Below, one piece after another: positions 33,559 to 43,032 of a stretch of 64,000 bases of DNA. Positions within the stretch are counted from its first letter, which is position 1; every line of letters begins with the position of its first letter. The translations under genes were made by a program, and so were the position numbers. Source of the DNA: Gemmobacter caeruleus (GTDB lineage: Bacteria; Pseudomonadota; Alphaproteobacteria; Rhodobacterales; Rhodobacteraceae); assembly GCF_008271655.1 (NCBI RefSeq), contig NZ_VKKX01000001.1, forward strand, positions 28,870 to 92,869, in the 5' to 3' direction. The notes under the pieces are model-generated. The model did no database searches and was not told where the DNA came from. It saw only the letters and a program-made list of their open reading frames with translations.

Positions 33559-34595
33559 TGAAATTCTCGCTTTTCATCCATATGGAACGGGTCTCGGCCG
33601 AAGACGACCAGAAGCGGCTGTATGACGAGATGATCGAACTGTGCCGCATCGCCGATGAGGGTGGCATGCATGCCATCTGGACGGGCGAGCATCACGGCAT
33701 GAACTTTACCATCGCGCCGAACCCGTTGCTCAATCTGGTGGATCTGGCGCGGCGCACCAAGAACGTGCGCCTGGGCACCGGCACGGTGATCGCGCCCTTC
33801 TGGCATCCGATCCGGCTGGCGGGCGAGGCGGCGATGGCCGATATCATCATGGATGGCCGGCTGGATCTGGGCATTGCGCGCGGGGCCTACAGCTTTGAAT
33901 ATGAACGCCTGCTGCCCGGGCTGGATGCCTGGGGCGCGGGCGGGCGGATGCGCGAGCTGGTGCCGGCGGTCAAGGCGCTCTGGGCGGGCGATTACGAACA
34001 TGCCGGGGAATATTGGCAGTTTCCCAAGACCACCGCGTCGCCCAAGCCGCTGCAAGCCGACGGCCCGCCGATCTGGGTCGCGGCGCGCGATCCCAACAGC
34101 CATGAATTTGCCGTGTCGCAGGGCTGCAATGTGCAGGTCACGCCGCTGCATCTGGGCGATGAGGAAGTGGTCAGCCTGATGGAGCGTTTCAACGCCGCCT
34201 GCGCCGCCAACCCGACCGTGCCGCGCCCGAAAATCATGGTGCTGCGCCATGCCTATGTGGCCGACAGCGAGGCCGATGCCCAGCTTGCCGCGCAGGAAAT
34301 CAACAGGTTCTATTGCTATTTCGGCGCCTGGTTCAAGAACGAGCGCCCGATCTCGCAGGGTCTCATCCAGGAACTGACCGAGGCCGAGATCGCCGCGCAT
34401 CCGTTCTATTCGGCCGAGGCCATGCGCAAGAACCAGATCATCGGCGAGGCGCCGGAGGTCATCGAACGCATCAAGGGCTATGAGGCCCTGGGCTATGATG
34501 AGTTCAGTTTCTGGATCGACACCGGCATGAGCTTTGAGCGCAAGAAAGCCTCGCTGGAGCGGCTGATCCGCGACGTGATGCCCGCCTTCGCCTGA
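33558..34595 (+). CDS. LLM-class flavin-dependent monooxygenase
   Basis: A 345-residue bacterial-luciferase-like TIM-barrel monooxygenase. It shows GGMHAIWTGEHHGMNFTIAP, LARRTKNVRLGTGTVIAPFW and LDLGIARGAYSFEYERLLPG, as in the LuxA/RutA/alkanal group, and FVNxxR-like flavin contacts are replaced by PPIWVAARDPNSHEFAVSQG. It uses FMNH2 from the flavin reductase whose stop overlaps its start by one base. The chemistry may be ring opening, Baeyer-Villiger oxidation or N-dealkylation; the substrate is not evident. Confidence 0.88.
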   Translation: MKFSLFIHMERVSAEDDQKRLYDEMIELCRIADEGGMHAIWTGEHHGMNFTIAPNPLLNLVDLARRTKNVRLGTGTVIAPFWHPIRLAGEAAMADIIMDGRLDLGIARGAYSFEYERLLPGLDAWGAGGRMRELVPAVKALWAGDYEHAGEYWQFPKTTASPKPLQADGPPIWVAARDPNSHEFAVSQGCNVQVTPLHLGDEEVVSLMERFNAACAANPTVPRPKIMVLRHAYVADSEADAQLAAQEINRFYCYFGAWFKNERPISQGLIQELTEAEIAAHPFYSAEAMRKNQIIGEAPEVIERIKGYEALGYDEFSFWIDTGMSFERKKASLERLIRDVMPAFA

Positions 34596-34608
34596 ACAGG
34601 AGCGCCCG

Positions 34609-36072
34609 ATGGATCGGTTTCAGCACTATATCGACGGGGTTTTCGAGGATGGCGCGGCCAGCTTTGACAGCCTTGACCCGGCGACGGGCGCGCCTTGGGC
34701 GGTGATGCCCATGGCCAGCGCGGGCGATGTGGACCGGGCGGTGCTGGCGGCGCATCGGGCGTTCACCTCGGGCGCCTGGCCCGCGATGACCGCGACGGCG
34801 CGCGGCAAGCTTCTGCACAGGCTGGCCGATCTGGTGCAGGCGGCAGCCCCGCGTCTGGCGGCGCTGGAGACCCGCGACACCGGCAAGATCATCCGCGAAA
34901 CATCGGCCCAGATTGCCTATGTGGCGGAATATTACCGCTATTACGCGGGGTTGGCCGACAAGATCGAGGGCGCGCATCTGCCCATCGACAAGCCGGATAT
35001 GGAGGTCTGGCTGCGGCGCGAACCCGTGGGCGTGGTGGCGGCGATCGTGCCGTGGAACAGCCAGCTGTTCCTGTCGGCGGTCAAGATCGGCCCGGCGCTG
35101 GCGGCGGGTTGCACCTTGGTCGTGAAGGCGTCGGAGGATGGCCCCGCGCCGCTTTTGGAATTTGCGCGGCTGGTCGATCAGGCGGGCTTTCCCCCCGGCG
35201 TGGTCAATATCCTGACCGGCGGGCCAGAGGCCGGGCGGGCGCTGACCACCCATCCGCAGGTGGCGCATATCGCCTTTACCGGCGGGCCGGATACCGCGCG
35301 CCATATCGTGCGGGCCAGCGCCGAGAATCTGGCCAAGACCTCGCTCGAACTGGGCGGCAAATCGCCCTTCATCGTGTTCGACGATGCCGATCTGGACAGC
35401 GCGGCGAATGCCCAAGTCTCGGGCATTTTCGCGGCCACCGGGCAAAGCTGCGTGGCGGGATCGCGCCTGCTGGTGCAGGCCAGCGTCAAGGATGCGTTTC
35501 TCGCGCGGCTGAAGGCCAAGGCGGAAGGCGTGGCCATCGGCGCGCCGGGCGATATGGCGACCGAGGTCGGCCCGCTTTGCACCCTGCGCCAGCGTGACCG
35601 GATCGCGGATCTGATCGCGCGGTCGCTGGCGGCGGGGGCGCGGCTGGTCACCGGGGGCGTGGCGCCGGAAGGGCAGGGCTTCTATTTCCCGCCCACCATT
35701 CTGGATTGCTCGGACGCCCCCGATGCGCCCTGTCTGCGCGAGGAATTCTTTGGCCCGGTCCTGTCGGTCGTCACCTTCGACACCGAGGCCGAGGCGCTGG
35801 CCAAGGCCAATGATACCGAATTCGGGCTGGCTTCGGGTGTGTTCACCCAAAGCCTGACCCGCGCCCATCGCATGATCCGGGGCATCCGCGCCGGGATCGT
35901 ATGGGTGAATACCTACCGTGCCGTTTCCCCCATCGCGCCATTCGGCGGGCACGGGCTTTCTGGTCATGGCAGGGAGGGAGGCCTTGCCGCGGCTCTGGAC
36001 TATACGACGGTGAAAACGGTTTGGCTGCGCACCTCGGACGATCCGATCCCGGATCCGTTCGTGATGCGCTGA
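34609..36072 (+). CDS. NAD(P)-dependent aldehyde dehydrogenase
   Basis: A 487-residue class-I aldehyde dehydrogenase. Catalytic residues are the Asn in IVPWNSQLFLS, the Glu in LELGGKSPFIVFDDADL and the Cys in GQSCVAGSRLLV. The C-terminus YTTVKTVWLRTSDDPIPDP is typical of betaine- or aminobutyraldehyde-like enzymes. It follows the monooxygenase by 13 bp with AACAGGAG before the ATG. It presumably oxidises an aldehyde released by the oxygenase-hydrolase steps. Confidence 0.9.
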   Translation: MDRFQHYIDGVFEDGAASFDSLDPATGAPWAVMPMASAGDVDRAVLAAHRAFTSGAWPAMTATARGKLLHRLADLVQAAAPRLAALETRDTGKIIRETSAQIAYVAEYYRYYAGLADKIEGAHLPIDKPDMEVWLRREPVGVVAAIVPWNSQLFLSAVKIGPALAAGCTLVVKASEDGPAPLLEFARLVDQAGFPPGVVNILTGGPEAGRALTTHPQVAHIAFTGGPDTARHIVRASAENLAKTSLELGGKSPFIVFDDADLDSAANAQVSGIFAATGQSCVAGSRLLVQASVKDAFLARLKAKAEGVAIGAPGDMATEVGPLCTLRQRDRIADLIARSLAAGARLVTGGVAPEGQGFYFPPTILDCSDAPDAPCLREEFFGPVLSVVTFDTEAEALAKANDTEFGLASGVFTQSLTRAHRMIRGIRAGIVWVNTYRAVSPIAPFGGHGLSGHGREGGLAAALDYTTVKTVWLRTSDDPIPDPFVMR

Positions 36073-36098
36073 CAGGCCATAACAGGGAAGAGAAACTG

Positions 36099-37106
36099 AT
36101 GAAAAAGACCATGATCGCGCTGGCGCTGGCCAGCGGCCTGACCTCCGCTGCCCATGCGCAAGACATGGTGTTCACCAGCTGGGGCGGCACCACCCAAGAC
36201 GCGCAGGCCGCACATTGGGCCGCGCCCTTCACCGAAAAGGGTGGCCCTGCCGTAGTGCAAGACGGCCCGACCGATTACGGCAAGATCAAAGCCATGGTCG
36301 AGGCGGGCGCCGTCACTTGGGATGTGGTGGATGTGGAATATGACTGGGCGCTGCAAGCGGGCAAGGCTGGCCTGCTGGAGCCGCTGGATTTCACCGTGAT
36401 CGACAAGACCAAGCTCGACCCGCGCTTTGTGTCGGATTTCGCGGTCGGCTCGTTCTACTATTCCTTCGTTCTGGGCTGGAACCCGGCGAATTTCCCCGAT
36501 GCGTCGCCCGCCACGCTGGCCGATCTGTTCGACACCGCCAAATTCCCCGGCAAGCGCACCTTTTACAAATGGTCGGCCCCCGGTGTGATCGAGGCCGCGT
36601 TGCTGGCCGATGGCGTGGCGCCCGATGCGCTCTATCCGCTGGATCTGGATCGCGCCTTCAAGAAGCTGGATACGATCAAGGCTGACATCATCTGGTGGGA
36701 AGGTGGCGCGCAAAGCCAGCAGCTTCTGGCCTCGGGCGAGGCGCCGATCGGTTTCTTCTGGAATGGCCGCCTGTCGGCGCTGCAAGCCGATGGCATGGAG
36801 GTGGGCATCAGCTGGGATCAGAACATCACCGCCGCCGACGCGCTCGTGGTGCCCAAAGGCACCAAGAACAAGGAGGCCGCGATGAAATTCATCGCCGAGG
36901 CGACCAGCGCCGAAGGCCAGGCCGCCTTTGCCGCCGCCACCGGCTATGCGCCGGTGAACCTTGGCTCGGCCGATCTGATGGACCCGGCGATCCGCGCCAC
37001 GCTGCCCGATGCCCAGACGGCGGTGCAGGTGAATGCCGACATGGCCTATTGGGCCGACCACCGCGATGAGATCGGCAACCGCTGGTATGCCTGGCAGGCG
37101 CAGTAA
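36099..37106 (+). CDS. PotD-like periplasmic binding protein
   Basis: A 335-residue secreted binding protein of the polyamine/cation-binding family. The signal peptide ends after AHA at about residue 20, and the mature protein starts QDMVFTSWGGTTQDAQAAHW. DGPTDYGKIKAMVEAGAVTWDVVDVE and ADIIWWEGGAQSQQLLASGE line the family ligand cleft. The substrate of the operon is therefore probably a small amine or zwitterion. A strong hairpin follows the gene, as usual for binding protein genes that need excess expression. Confidence 0.88.
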   Translation: MKKTMIALALASGLTSAAHAQDMVFTSWGGTTQDAQAAHWAAPFTEKGGPAVVQDGPTDYGKIKAMVEAGAVTWDVVDVEYDWALQAGKAGLLEPLDFTVIDKTKLDPRFVSDFAVGSFYYSFVLGWNPANFPDASPATLADLFDTAKFPGKRTFYKWSAPGVIEAALLADGVAPDALYPLDLDRAFKKLDTIKADIIWWEGGAQSQQLLASGEAPIGFFWNGRLSALQADGMEVGISWDQNITAADALVVPKGTKNKEAAMKFIAEATSAEGQAAFAAATGYAPVNLGSADLMDPAIRATLPDAQTAVQVNADMAYWADHRDEIGNRWYAWQAQ

Positions 37107-37117
37107 GCGCCGTCTTT

Positions 37118-37140
37118 CCCCCCGGCGCACAGCCGGGGGG
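37118..37140 (+). terminator. intra-operon hairpin after binding-protein gene
   Basis: CCCCCCGGC-GCACA-GCCGGGGGG forms a perfect 9-bp GC stem with a 5-base loop and no T-tract. It is probably a partial terminator or mRNA-stabilising stem that favours binding protein over permease synthesis. Confidence 0.6.
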
Positions 37141-37165
37141 CCATCCCGACAGAGGAGGATCGGAG

Positions 37166-38002
37166 ATGTTTTCCGCCGCTGCCCCCCGACGCGGGTCGGG
37201 GCTTGGTTTTGCCATGCCTGCGATCCTGCTGCTGGCCGCGTTTTTCGTCATTCCCGTGGTGTTCCTGCTGACGCGCTCGGTGACCGAGCCGCAGCTGGGC
37301 CTGCAAAACTATGCCGCACTTGTGGGCAGTTCGACCTATGCCAAGGTGTTCTTCAACACCTTCTTCGTGGCGGGTGTGGTCACGCTGGTCACGGTGCTGA
37401 TCGCCTTTCCGGTCGCCTGGGCGCTGGCCATCATGCCCGCGCGCTGGTCGGCGGTGGTGTTCGCGATCATCCTTCTGTCGATGTGGACCAACCTTCTGGC
37501 GCGCACCTATGCCTGGATGGTGCTGCTGCAACAGACCGGCCTGATCAACCGGATGCTCAAGGCCATCGGCCTGATCGACCAGCCTTTGCAACTGACCAAC
37601 AATCTGGTCGGCGTCACCATCGGCATGGTCTATATCATGCTGCCCTTCATGATCCTGCCGCTCTTGGGTGTCATCAAGAAGATCGACCCCGCGATCCTGC
37701 AAGCCGCCGCTTTGTGTGGCGCAACCAAATGGCAGGCGCTGACCCGCGTGCTGGTGCCGCTGGCCACGCCCGGCATCGCCTCGGGGGCGCTGATGGTTTT
37801 CGTGATGTCGCTGGGCTATTTCGTCACGCCCTCGCTGCTGGGCGGCACCGCCAACATGATGCTGGCCGAACTGATCGCCCAACAGGTGCAAAGCCTGGTG
37901 AACTGGGGCATGGGCGGGGCGGCGGCCTTCCTGCTGTTGCTGGTCACGCTGGGGCTTTATGCCGTGCAATTGCGGTTCCTGGACCGGAAGGAGGCCGCCT
38001 GA
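37166..38002 (+). CDS. PotB-like ABC permease
   Basis: A 278-residue permease with six helices. The opening MFSAAAPRRGSGLGFAMPAI leads into the first membrane segment. The EAA motif reads LQAAALCGATKWQALTRVLV, the ATPase docking loop. AGAGGAGGATCGGAG precedes the ATG. It pairs with the next gene, whose ATG overlaps this stop (TGATG). Confidence 0.9.
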   Translation: MFSAAAPRRGSGLGFAMPAILLLAAFFVIPVVFLLTRSVTEPQLGLQNYAALVGSSTYAKVFFNTFFVAGVVTLVTVLIAFPVAWALAIMPARWSAVVFAIILLSMWTNLLARTYAWMVLLQQTGLINRMLKAIGLIDQPLQLTNNLVGVTIGMVYIMLPFMILPLLGVIKKIDPAILQAAALCGATKWQALTRVLVPLATPGIASGALMVFVMSLGYFVTPSLLGGTANMMLAELIAQQVQSLVNWGMGGAAAFLLLLVTLGLYAVQLRFLDRKEAA

Positions 38003-38802
38003 TGCTGCTCGACTTCAACAAGCTGGGCGCGTGGAAATGGGCGCTGTCGGCCATCTGCGCGGTGATGAGCCTGTTTCTGCTGCTGCCGATCCTGTTCATC
38101 GTGGCGCTGTCTTTCGGCAGTTCGCGCTGGCTGATCTTTCCGCCGCCGGGCTGGACGCTGAAATGGTATGAGGAACTGTTCGCCGATCCGCGCTGGATTG
38201 GCGCGGCGCTGACCTCGGCCAAGATCGGGGTCATCGTTATGGTGATCTCGGTGGCGCTTGGCCTTCTGGCCTCGCTGGCCTTGGTGCGCGGCACGTTCCG
38301 GGGGCGCGAGGTGCTGCGGGCCTTCTTCCTCACCCCCATGGTGCTGCCGGTGGTCATCGTCGCCGTGGCGCTTTATGCGGCCTTCCTGCGGCTGGGGCTG
38401 AACGGCACGCTGGTGGGCTTTGTCATCGCCCATGTCATCGTGGCGCTGCCCTTTGCCATCATTACCATCACCGGCGCGCTGGAGACGTTCGACCCCGCCA
38501 TCGAGGATGCCGCCATCCTCTGCGGCGCATCCCCATGGGAGGCGCGGCTGCGCGTTACCCTGCCGGGCATCCGCCACGGCCTGTTCTCGGCCGCGATCTT
38601 TTCCTTCCTGATCTCGTGGGATGAGGTGGTGCTGGCGATCTTCATGGCCTCGCCCAGCCTGCAAACCCTGCCGGTCAAGGTCTGGACCACGCTGCGTCAA
38701 GACCTGACGCCTGTGATTGCCGCCGCCTCCACCCTGCTTGTCGCACTGACGGTGCTGCTGATGATTGCCGCCGCCGTCCTTCGCAAAGGTAAATCCGAAT
38801 GA
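38002..38802 (+). CDS. PotC-like ABC permease
   Basis: A 266-residue permease, the second half of the transport channel. The ATPase docking loop is IEDAAILCGASPWEARLRVT, and SFLISWDEVVLAIFMASP near the C-terminus is a PotC hallmark. The chosen ATG gives MLLDFNKLGAWKWA and overlaps the previous stop. The longer open frame upstream is not used because it is out of register with the PotB-like gene. Confidence 0.9.
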   Translation: MLLDFNKLGAWKWALSAICAVMSLFLLLPILFIVALSFGSSRWLIFPPPGWTLKWYEELFADPRWIGAALTSAKIGVIVMVISVALGLLASLALVRGTFRGREVLRAFFLTPMVLPVVIVAVALYAAFLRLGLNGTLVGFVIAHVIVALPFAIITITGALETFDPAIEDAAILCGASPWEARLRVTLPGIRHGLFSAAIFSFLISWDEVVLAIFMASPSLQTLPVKVWTTLRQDLTPVIAAASTLLVALTVLLMIAAAVLRKGKSE

Positions 38803-39884
38803 CCCCGTTCCTGCATATCAACGGCATCCGCAAGACCTATGGCCCGGTGGTCGCCACCGACCATGTGGAGCTTTCCATCGCGGAAGGCGAGTTCATGACC
38901 TTCCTTGGCCCCTCGGGGTCTGGCAAATCCACCACGCTTTATATCCTGGCGGGGTTTCAGGATCCGACGGCGGGCGACATCAGGCTGCGCGGCCAGTCGA
39001 TCCTGCAAACCCCTTCGCACAAGCGCAATATCGGCATGGTGTTCCAGCGCTACACCCTGTTCCCGCATCTGAGCGTTGGCGAGAATGTGGCCTTCCCGCT
39101 GCGGGTGCGCCGGATGGGGCAGGATGAGATCGCGCAGAAGGTGAAGCGCGCGCTGTCGCTGGTGCGGCTGGACGGGTTCGAGGACCGGATGCCCGCCAAG
39201 ATGTCGGGCGGCCAGCAACAGCGCGTCGCGCTGGCCCGCGCACTGGTCTATGACCCCCCGGTGCTGCTGATGGACGAGCCGCTTTCGGCGCTGGACAAGA
39301 AGCTGCGCGAGGAGATTCAGTTCGAGATCCGCCGCGTCCATCAGGAAACCGGGGTCACGATCCTTTATGTGACCCATGATCAGGAAGAGGCGCTGCGCCT
39401 CTCGGACCGGATCGCCATTTTCAACAAGGGCAAGATCGAACAGGTCGGCACCGGGCCAGAGCTTTACGCCAACCCCGCCACGCATTTCGTGGCCGATTTC
39501 ATCGGGGATAGCGCGTTCTTGGCCGGTGAACTGGCAGGCGTGGCGCAGGGCCGCGCCGGCCTGCGCTTTGCCGACGGCTCCACCGTCGCCGCCGTGCCGC
39601 TGCATGGGCAGGGCATGGCGGGCCAGGCGGCGGAGTTGATGCTGCGCCCCGAGCGCATCGAATTGACCCCCGAGGCCGGGCCAGAGGGCGCCAGCCTGCC
39701 CGTCACGGTCGAAGACCTGACCTTTCTGGGCAATAACACCACCGTTTCCGCCCGCACGGGTTGGGGGGCGGCGCTGACGGTGCGGCTGAATTTCGGGCAT
39801 CCTTTGGCGGCCCGCATCGCGCGCGGCGACAAGCTGCATATCCGTTGGGCCCCCGAGGCCGCCCATGCTTTTGTGAAAGGCTAA
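38799..39884 (+). CDS. PotA-like ABC ATPase
   Basis: A 361-residue ATPase. Walker A is [15 protein letters not shown], the signature is [17 protein letters not shown], Walker B is VLLMDEPLSALDKK and the switch is [15 protein letters not shown] full TOBE domain follows (LMLRPERIELTPEAG). It overlaps the PotC-like gene by four bases. It completes the polyamine-type importer of this operon. Confidence 0.92.
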   Translation: MTPFLHINGIRKTYGPVVATDHVELSIAEGEFMTFLGPSGSGKSTTLYILAGFQDPTAGDIRLRGQSILQTPSHKRNIGMVFQRYTLFPHLSVGENVAFPLRVRRMGQDEIAQKVKRALSLVRLDGFEDRMPAKMSGGQQQRVALARALVYDPPVLLMDEPLSALDKKLREEIQFEIRRVHQETGVTILYVTHDQEEALRLSDRIAIFNKGKIEQVGTGPELYANPATHFVADFIGDSAFLAGELAGVAQGRAGLRFADGSTVAAVPLHGQGMAGQAAELMLRPERIELTPEAGPEGASLPVTVEDLTFLGNNTTVSARTGWGAALTVRLNFGHPLAARIARGDKLHIRWAPEAAHAFVKG

Positions 39885-39887
39885 GCC

Positions 39888-41324
39888 ATGCGGTTGACCG
39901 ACCCGACCCTGTTGGAAACCCGCGCCTATCTGGCGGGGGAGTGGGTGGAAACCTCTGCCCGGCTGGCGGTGCATGACCCCGCGCGCGGGGCCGTGCTGGC
40001 CGAGGTCGCCGATTGCAGCCGGGCAGACGCCGCCGCCGCGATCAAGGCGGCCAAGGAAGCGCAACCCGGCTGGGCGGCGCTGACCGGCAAGGAGCGCGCG
40101 GCGATCCTGCGTCGCTGGCATGACCTCGTGCTGGCAAATGCCGATGATCTGGCCGCGATCCTGACCGCCGAGATGGGCAAGCCGCTGGCCGAGGCCAAAG
40201 GCGAGATCCTCTATGGCGCCAGCTATATCGAATGGTTCGCCGAGGAGGCGAAGCGGATTTACGGCGAAACCATCCCCGGCCATCAGCGCGACAAGCGCCT
40301 GATGGTGATCCGCCAGCCAGTTGGCGTCGTGGCGGCGATCACGCCGTGGAACTTTCCCAATGCGATGATCGCGCGCAAGCTGGCCCCCGCACTGGCCGCG
40401 GGCTGTGCCATCGTGGCCAAACCCGCCGCCGAAACCCCGCTTTCGGCCCTGGCGCTTGCCGTGTTGGCCGAACGCGCGGGGCTGCCCAAAGGCGTGCTGT
40501 CGGTGCTGCCTTCCACCGATGCCGTCGGCTTGGGGCTGGAGTTCTGCGAGAACCCCTTGGTGTCCAAAATCAGCTTTACCGGATCGACCAATGTCGGCCG
40601 CATCCTGATGCGGCAAGGGGCGGCGCAGATCAAGAAACTGTCGCTGGAACTGGGCGGCAATGCGCCCTTCATCGTGTTCGACGACGCGGATCTCGACGCT
40701 GCGGTGCAGGGCTGCATCGCGTCGAAATTCCGCAATGCCGGGCAGACCTGCGTCTGCACCAACCGGATTTACGCACAAGCCGGCATACACGATGCCTTCA
40801 CCGCGCGTCTGGCGCAGGCCGTGGCCGCCCTGCGCGTTGGCCCCGGTGACGAAGGGGCCGAGATCGGGCCGCTGATCTCGCCCGCCGCTTTGGCCAAGGT
40901 GCAGGCCCATGTGGCCGATGCCACCGCCAAAGGCGCGCAGATCGTCACCGGCGGCGCGGCATTGGAAGGCACGTTCTTTGCCCCCACCGTCCTGTCGGGC
41001 GTGACCGCCGAAATGGCCGTGGCGCGCGAGGAAACCTTTGGCCCCGTCGCCCCGGTGTTCCGGTTCGACACCGAGGCCGAGGTCATCGCCGCCGCCAATG
41101 ACACGGAATTCGGCCTCGCCTCCTACGTCTTCACCCGCGATGTCGCGCGGGTCTGGCGGGTGATGGAGGCGCTGGAATACGGCATGGTCGGCATCAATAC
41201 CGGGCTGATTTCGACCGAGGTCGCGCCCTTCGGCGGCATCAAGCAATCCGGTCTGGGCCGGGAAGGCAGCCGACATGGCATCGAGGATTACCTGACGATG
41301 AAATATGCCTGCCTGAGTGTCTGA
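39888..41324 (+). CDS. gabD: NAD(P)-dependent succinate-semialdehyde-type dehydrogenase
   Basis: A 478-residue aldehyde dehydrogenase close to GabD. It shows ITPWNFPNAMIARKLAPALA, the Glu in LELGGNAPFIVFDDADL and the catalytic Cys in GQTCVCTNRIYAQ, where CxC is typical of succinate-semialdehyde dehydrogenases (a redox-switch pair). The C-terminus GGIKQSGLGREGSRHGIEDY is also characteristic. It is the last gene of the operon, four bases after the ATPase gene. If the name holds, the pathway ends in succinate, though glutarate or malonate semialdehyde are possible. Confidence 0.88.
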   Translation: MRLTDPTLLETRAYLAGEWVETSARLAVHDPARGAVLAEVADCSRADAAAAIKAAKEAQPGWAALTGKERAAILRRWHDLVLANADDLAAILTAEMGKPLAEAKGEILYGASYIEWFAEEAKRIYGETIPGHQRDKRLMVIRQPVGVVAAITPWNFPNAMIARKLAPALAAGCAIVAKPAAETPLSALALAVLAERAGLPKGVLSVLPSTDAVGLGLEFCENPLVSKISFTGSTNVGRILMRQGAAQIKKLSLELGGNAPFIVFDDADLDAAVQGCIASKFRNAGQTCVCTNRIYAQAGIHDAFTARLAQAVAALRVGPGDEGAEIGPLISPAALAKVQAHVADATAKGAQIVTGGAALEGTFFAPTVLSGVTAEMAVAREETFGPVAPVFRFDTEAEVIAAANDTEFGLASYVFTRDVARVWRVMEALEYGMVGINTGLISTEVAPFGGIKQSGLGREGSRHGIEDYLTMKYACLSV

Positions 41325-41690
41325 AGCGCTGAGGGCACGGCGAGGCCAGCCCTTGCAAAGCGACATGCGACGGCAGGCCCTGAGATGCGGTCGATGCCTG
41401 CAAAGAGGCGCACTTGCCCTCGGCCGCCTGGGCCCCGGTGATGTCGATGCGAAAGAGGCCGATGGCGGGCTTGAGGCGGAACCGCCGGGCTTTGTCCCCT
41501 CGGAACCCGGCGGCACGACATGCCGAAACGCTGAAGGCATCCTGCGGTGCTGATCTTGTCAGATGGGCCTGACAACCACAGGGAATAGAGCCCGTCGTCG
41601 AGCAGCAATCTGCCATCGGAAAGGGGCGCCGATGGTCTTTTGGGCTGCGGCAGCACAGTGGTTTCGTCTGCCCGGTCGCGCGGTCCGCGC
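41325..41690 (-). pseudogene. IS481-family transposase remnant
   Basis: On the minus strand broken frames match an IS481-type transposase in order. LLLDDGLYSLW (usual LPLDDCLYAL) is followed by AGCLQRFGMSCRRVPRG (usual HRCLQRHGISRLP). Next comes KPAIGLFRIDITGAQAAEGK (usual YPIGFFHIDIAEVQTAEGK), and in another frame RLFAGIDRISGPAV (usual YLFVAIDRTSKFA). At least two frameshifts occur and both ends are missing, so it is an old decayed copy. It separates the catabolic operon from the inositol region. Confidence 0.75.
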
Positions 41691-41699
41691 CGCCGTGGC

Positions 41700-42884
41700 T
41701 CAGGCAAGGCTTGTCCAGATCCCGCCCTCACGCCAGCTGTCTGCACAGGCCTGGGTGAACAGCATACCCTTCAACCCATCGTCGGGGCCGGGTAGATTGA
41801 GCAAGGAAGCGGCGTCAATCATGGCGCCGCCACGGCGCATGGCCACTTTCAGACCAGCTTCGGCATAAAGGTTGGCCCAAGCATCCGTGAGCGCCTCCCC
41901 GTGGCCCCGAGGCAGATGTGCCACATGCTGCGCCTCGGCGCGTATGCCTTGCCCGCTGCCGCGGATGAAAATGCGCTCAGCCTCATCCCGGGGCGTGAAG
42001 CGCAGATGCTCTGGCTTTTCCTGATCCCATTCGAGCGTACCCTTTTCGCCCCAGACGCGGATGCGCAGCGCGCAGTACTGGCCAAGCGTGGCATTGCTCA
42101 GGTGCATCAGCGCCGGTGCGCCGTTGGTCAGGCGCAAGTTGATATGGGCCGTGTCGGGTTGAGGCTTGGCGCCACCGCATACAAACATATCGGCGCGAAG
42201 CTCGGCCACATCGAGCCCGGTCATCACATGCAGCAGATGGTAGGCATGGGTGCCAATGTCACCCACAATCATGCTGGGCCCCACCTGGAGCGGATCTTGC
42301 CGCCAAGGCGCGCCTTCCTCGGATTGGGGTGCGATGTTCCAGTCCTGCAAATATTCGACCTGCACCTGTTGCACTTTGCCGATCTCGCCTGCAGCAATCA
42401 GCGCTTGCGCCTGTCGCACCATGACGTGTTGCGAAAAGGGATAGGTCATGGTCAGGCTCACGCCGGTCTCGCGCTGGAGCGCGACGAGCCTGTGCGCGTC
42501 CTCCACGGTGGTCGTCATCGGCTTGTCGAGAATCACGTCGATTCCCGCGCGCAGGAAGGTGGCGGCAATTTCAGCATGGCTGGCGTTGGGTGTGCAGATG
42601 GCAACGGCCTCGATGCCGTCCTGCCGCGCGGCCTCTTGATCTGCCATGAGGCGATAGTCGGTGTAGCTGCGTCCGGGCGCAATGCACCAGTCGCGCGCAG
42701 AGGCCGCGGCGTTTTCGGGTCGCGACGACAGCGCCCCGGCGACAATGTCCCAGTGGTTTGAGAGCCGGGCGCCAGCAAAATGCCAGTTGCCCACCAGACC
42801 GCCACGCCCGCCGCCCACAAAGCCGAGCCGAAGCCGTCGGCCAAGCGGCGGAATGCGCAGGTTGCTCGTGTCGGTGAATGCCAT
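41700..42884 (-). CDS. Gfo/Idh/MocA-family oxidoreductase
   Basis: A 394-residue NAD(P)-dependent sugar or cyclitol dehydrogenase. The Rossmann turn is [20 protein letters not shown]. The family EKP motif appears as [15 protein letters not shown], with Asp in place of Glu, and [20 protein letters not shown] carries the catalytic His/Asp pair. It resembles the protein at 58891-60054 more than IolG. The start is [13 protein letters not shown] with GGAGGA six bases upstream. It is transcribed away from the inositol importer, across a region with regulator palindromes, so it belongs to the inositol regulon. It probably oxidises an inositol isomer or a keto-inositol. Confidence 0.87.
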   Translation of the reverse strand: MAFTDTSNLRIPPLGRRLRLGFVGGGRGGLVGNWHFAGARLSNHWDIVAGALSSRPENAAASARDWCIAPGRSYTDYRLMADQEAARQDGIEAVAICTPNASHAEIAATFLRAGIDVILDKPMTTTVEDAHRLVALQRETGVSLTMTYPFSQHVMVRQAQALIAAGEIGKVQQVQVEYLQDWNIAPQSEEGAPWRQDPLQVGPSMIVGDIGTHAYHLLHVMTGLDVAELRADMFVCGGAKPQPDTAHINLRLTNGAPALMHLSNATLGQYCALRIRVWGEKGTLEWDQEKPEHLRFTPRDEAERIFIRGSGQGIRAEAQHVAHLPRGHGEALTDAWANLYAEAGLKVAMRRGGAMIDAASLLNLPGPDDGLKGMLFTQACADSWREGGIWTSLA

Positions 42885-42947
42885 GTCGGTTCCTCCGTTG
42901 GTGCGTTGCAATGATGTAAGCAATGAAATGAGCAAAATGGCAATCAC

Positions 42948-42974
42948 TGCAATAATTGTTGCAATGGCATTGCA
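42948..42974. promoter_or_regulatory. two overlapping RpiR-type operators
   Basis: TGCAATAATTGTTGCA (42948-42963) overlaps TGCAATGGCATTGCA (42960-42974), the latter with perfect 7-bp arms. The same TGCAA-N6-TTGCA pattern recurs at 48585, 54156 and 60383. The likely binder is the RpiR-family protein encoded at 47637-48509. Confidence 0.75.
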
Positions 42975-43032
42975 GGCTTGCTACCAACAATCATCGCAGC
43001 GGTCGGAGGTGACTCGCTGACGAGGAGGAGAT

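Noticed and set aside
38697..41540. 947-codon minus-strand frame opposite the PotA-like and GabD genes
   Set aside because: Shadow of two well-defined genes; only its extreme right end overlaps the real IS481 remnant, in a different frame.
41325..41553. A small plus-strand gene between gabD and the Gfo dehydrogenase
   Set aside because: The frame has no ribosome site and the minus strand shows ordered IS481 transposase blocks.
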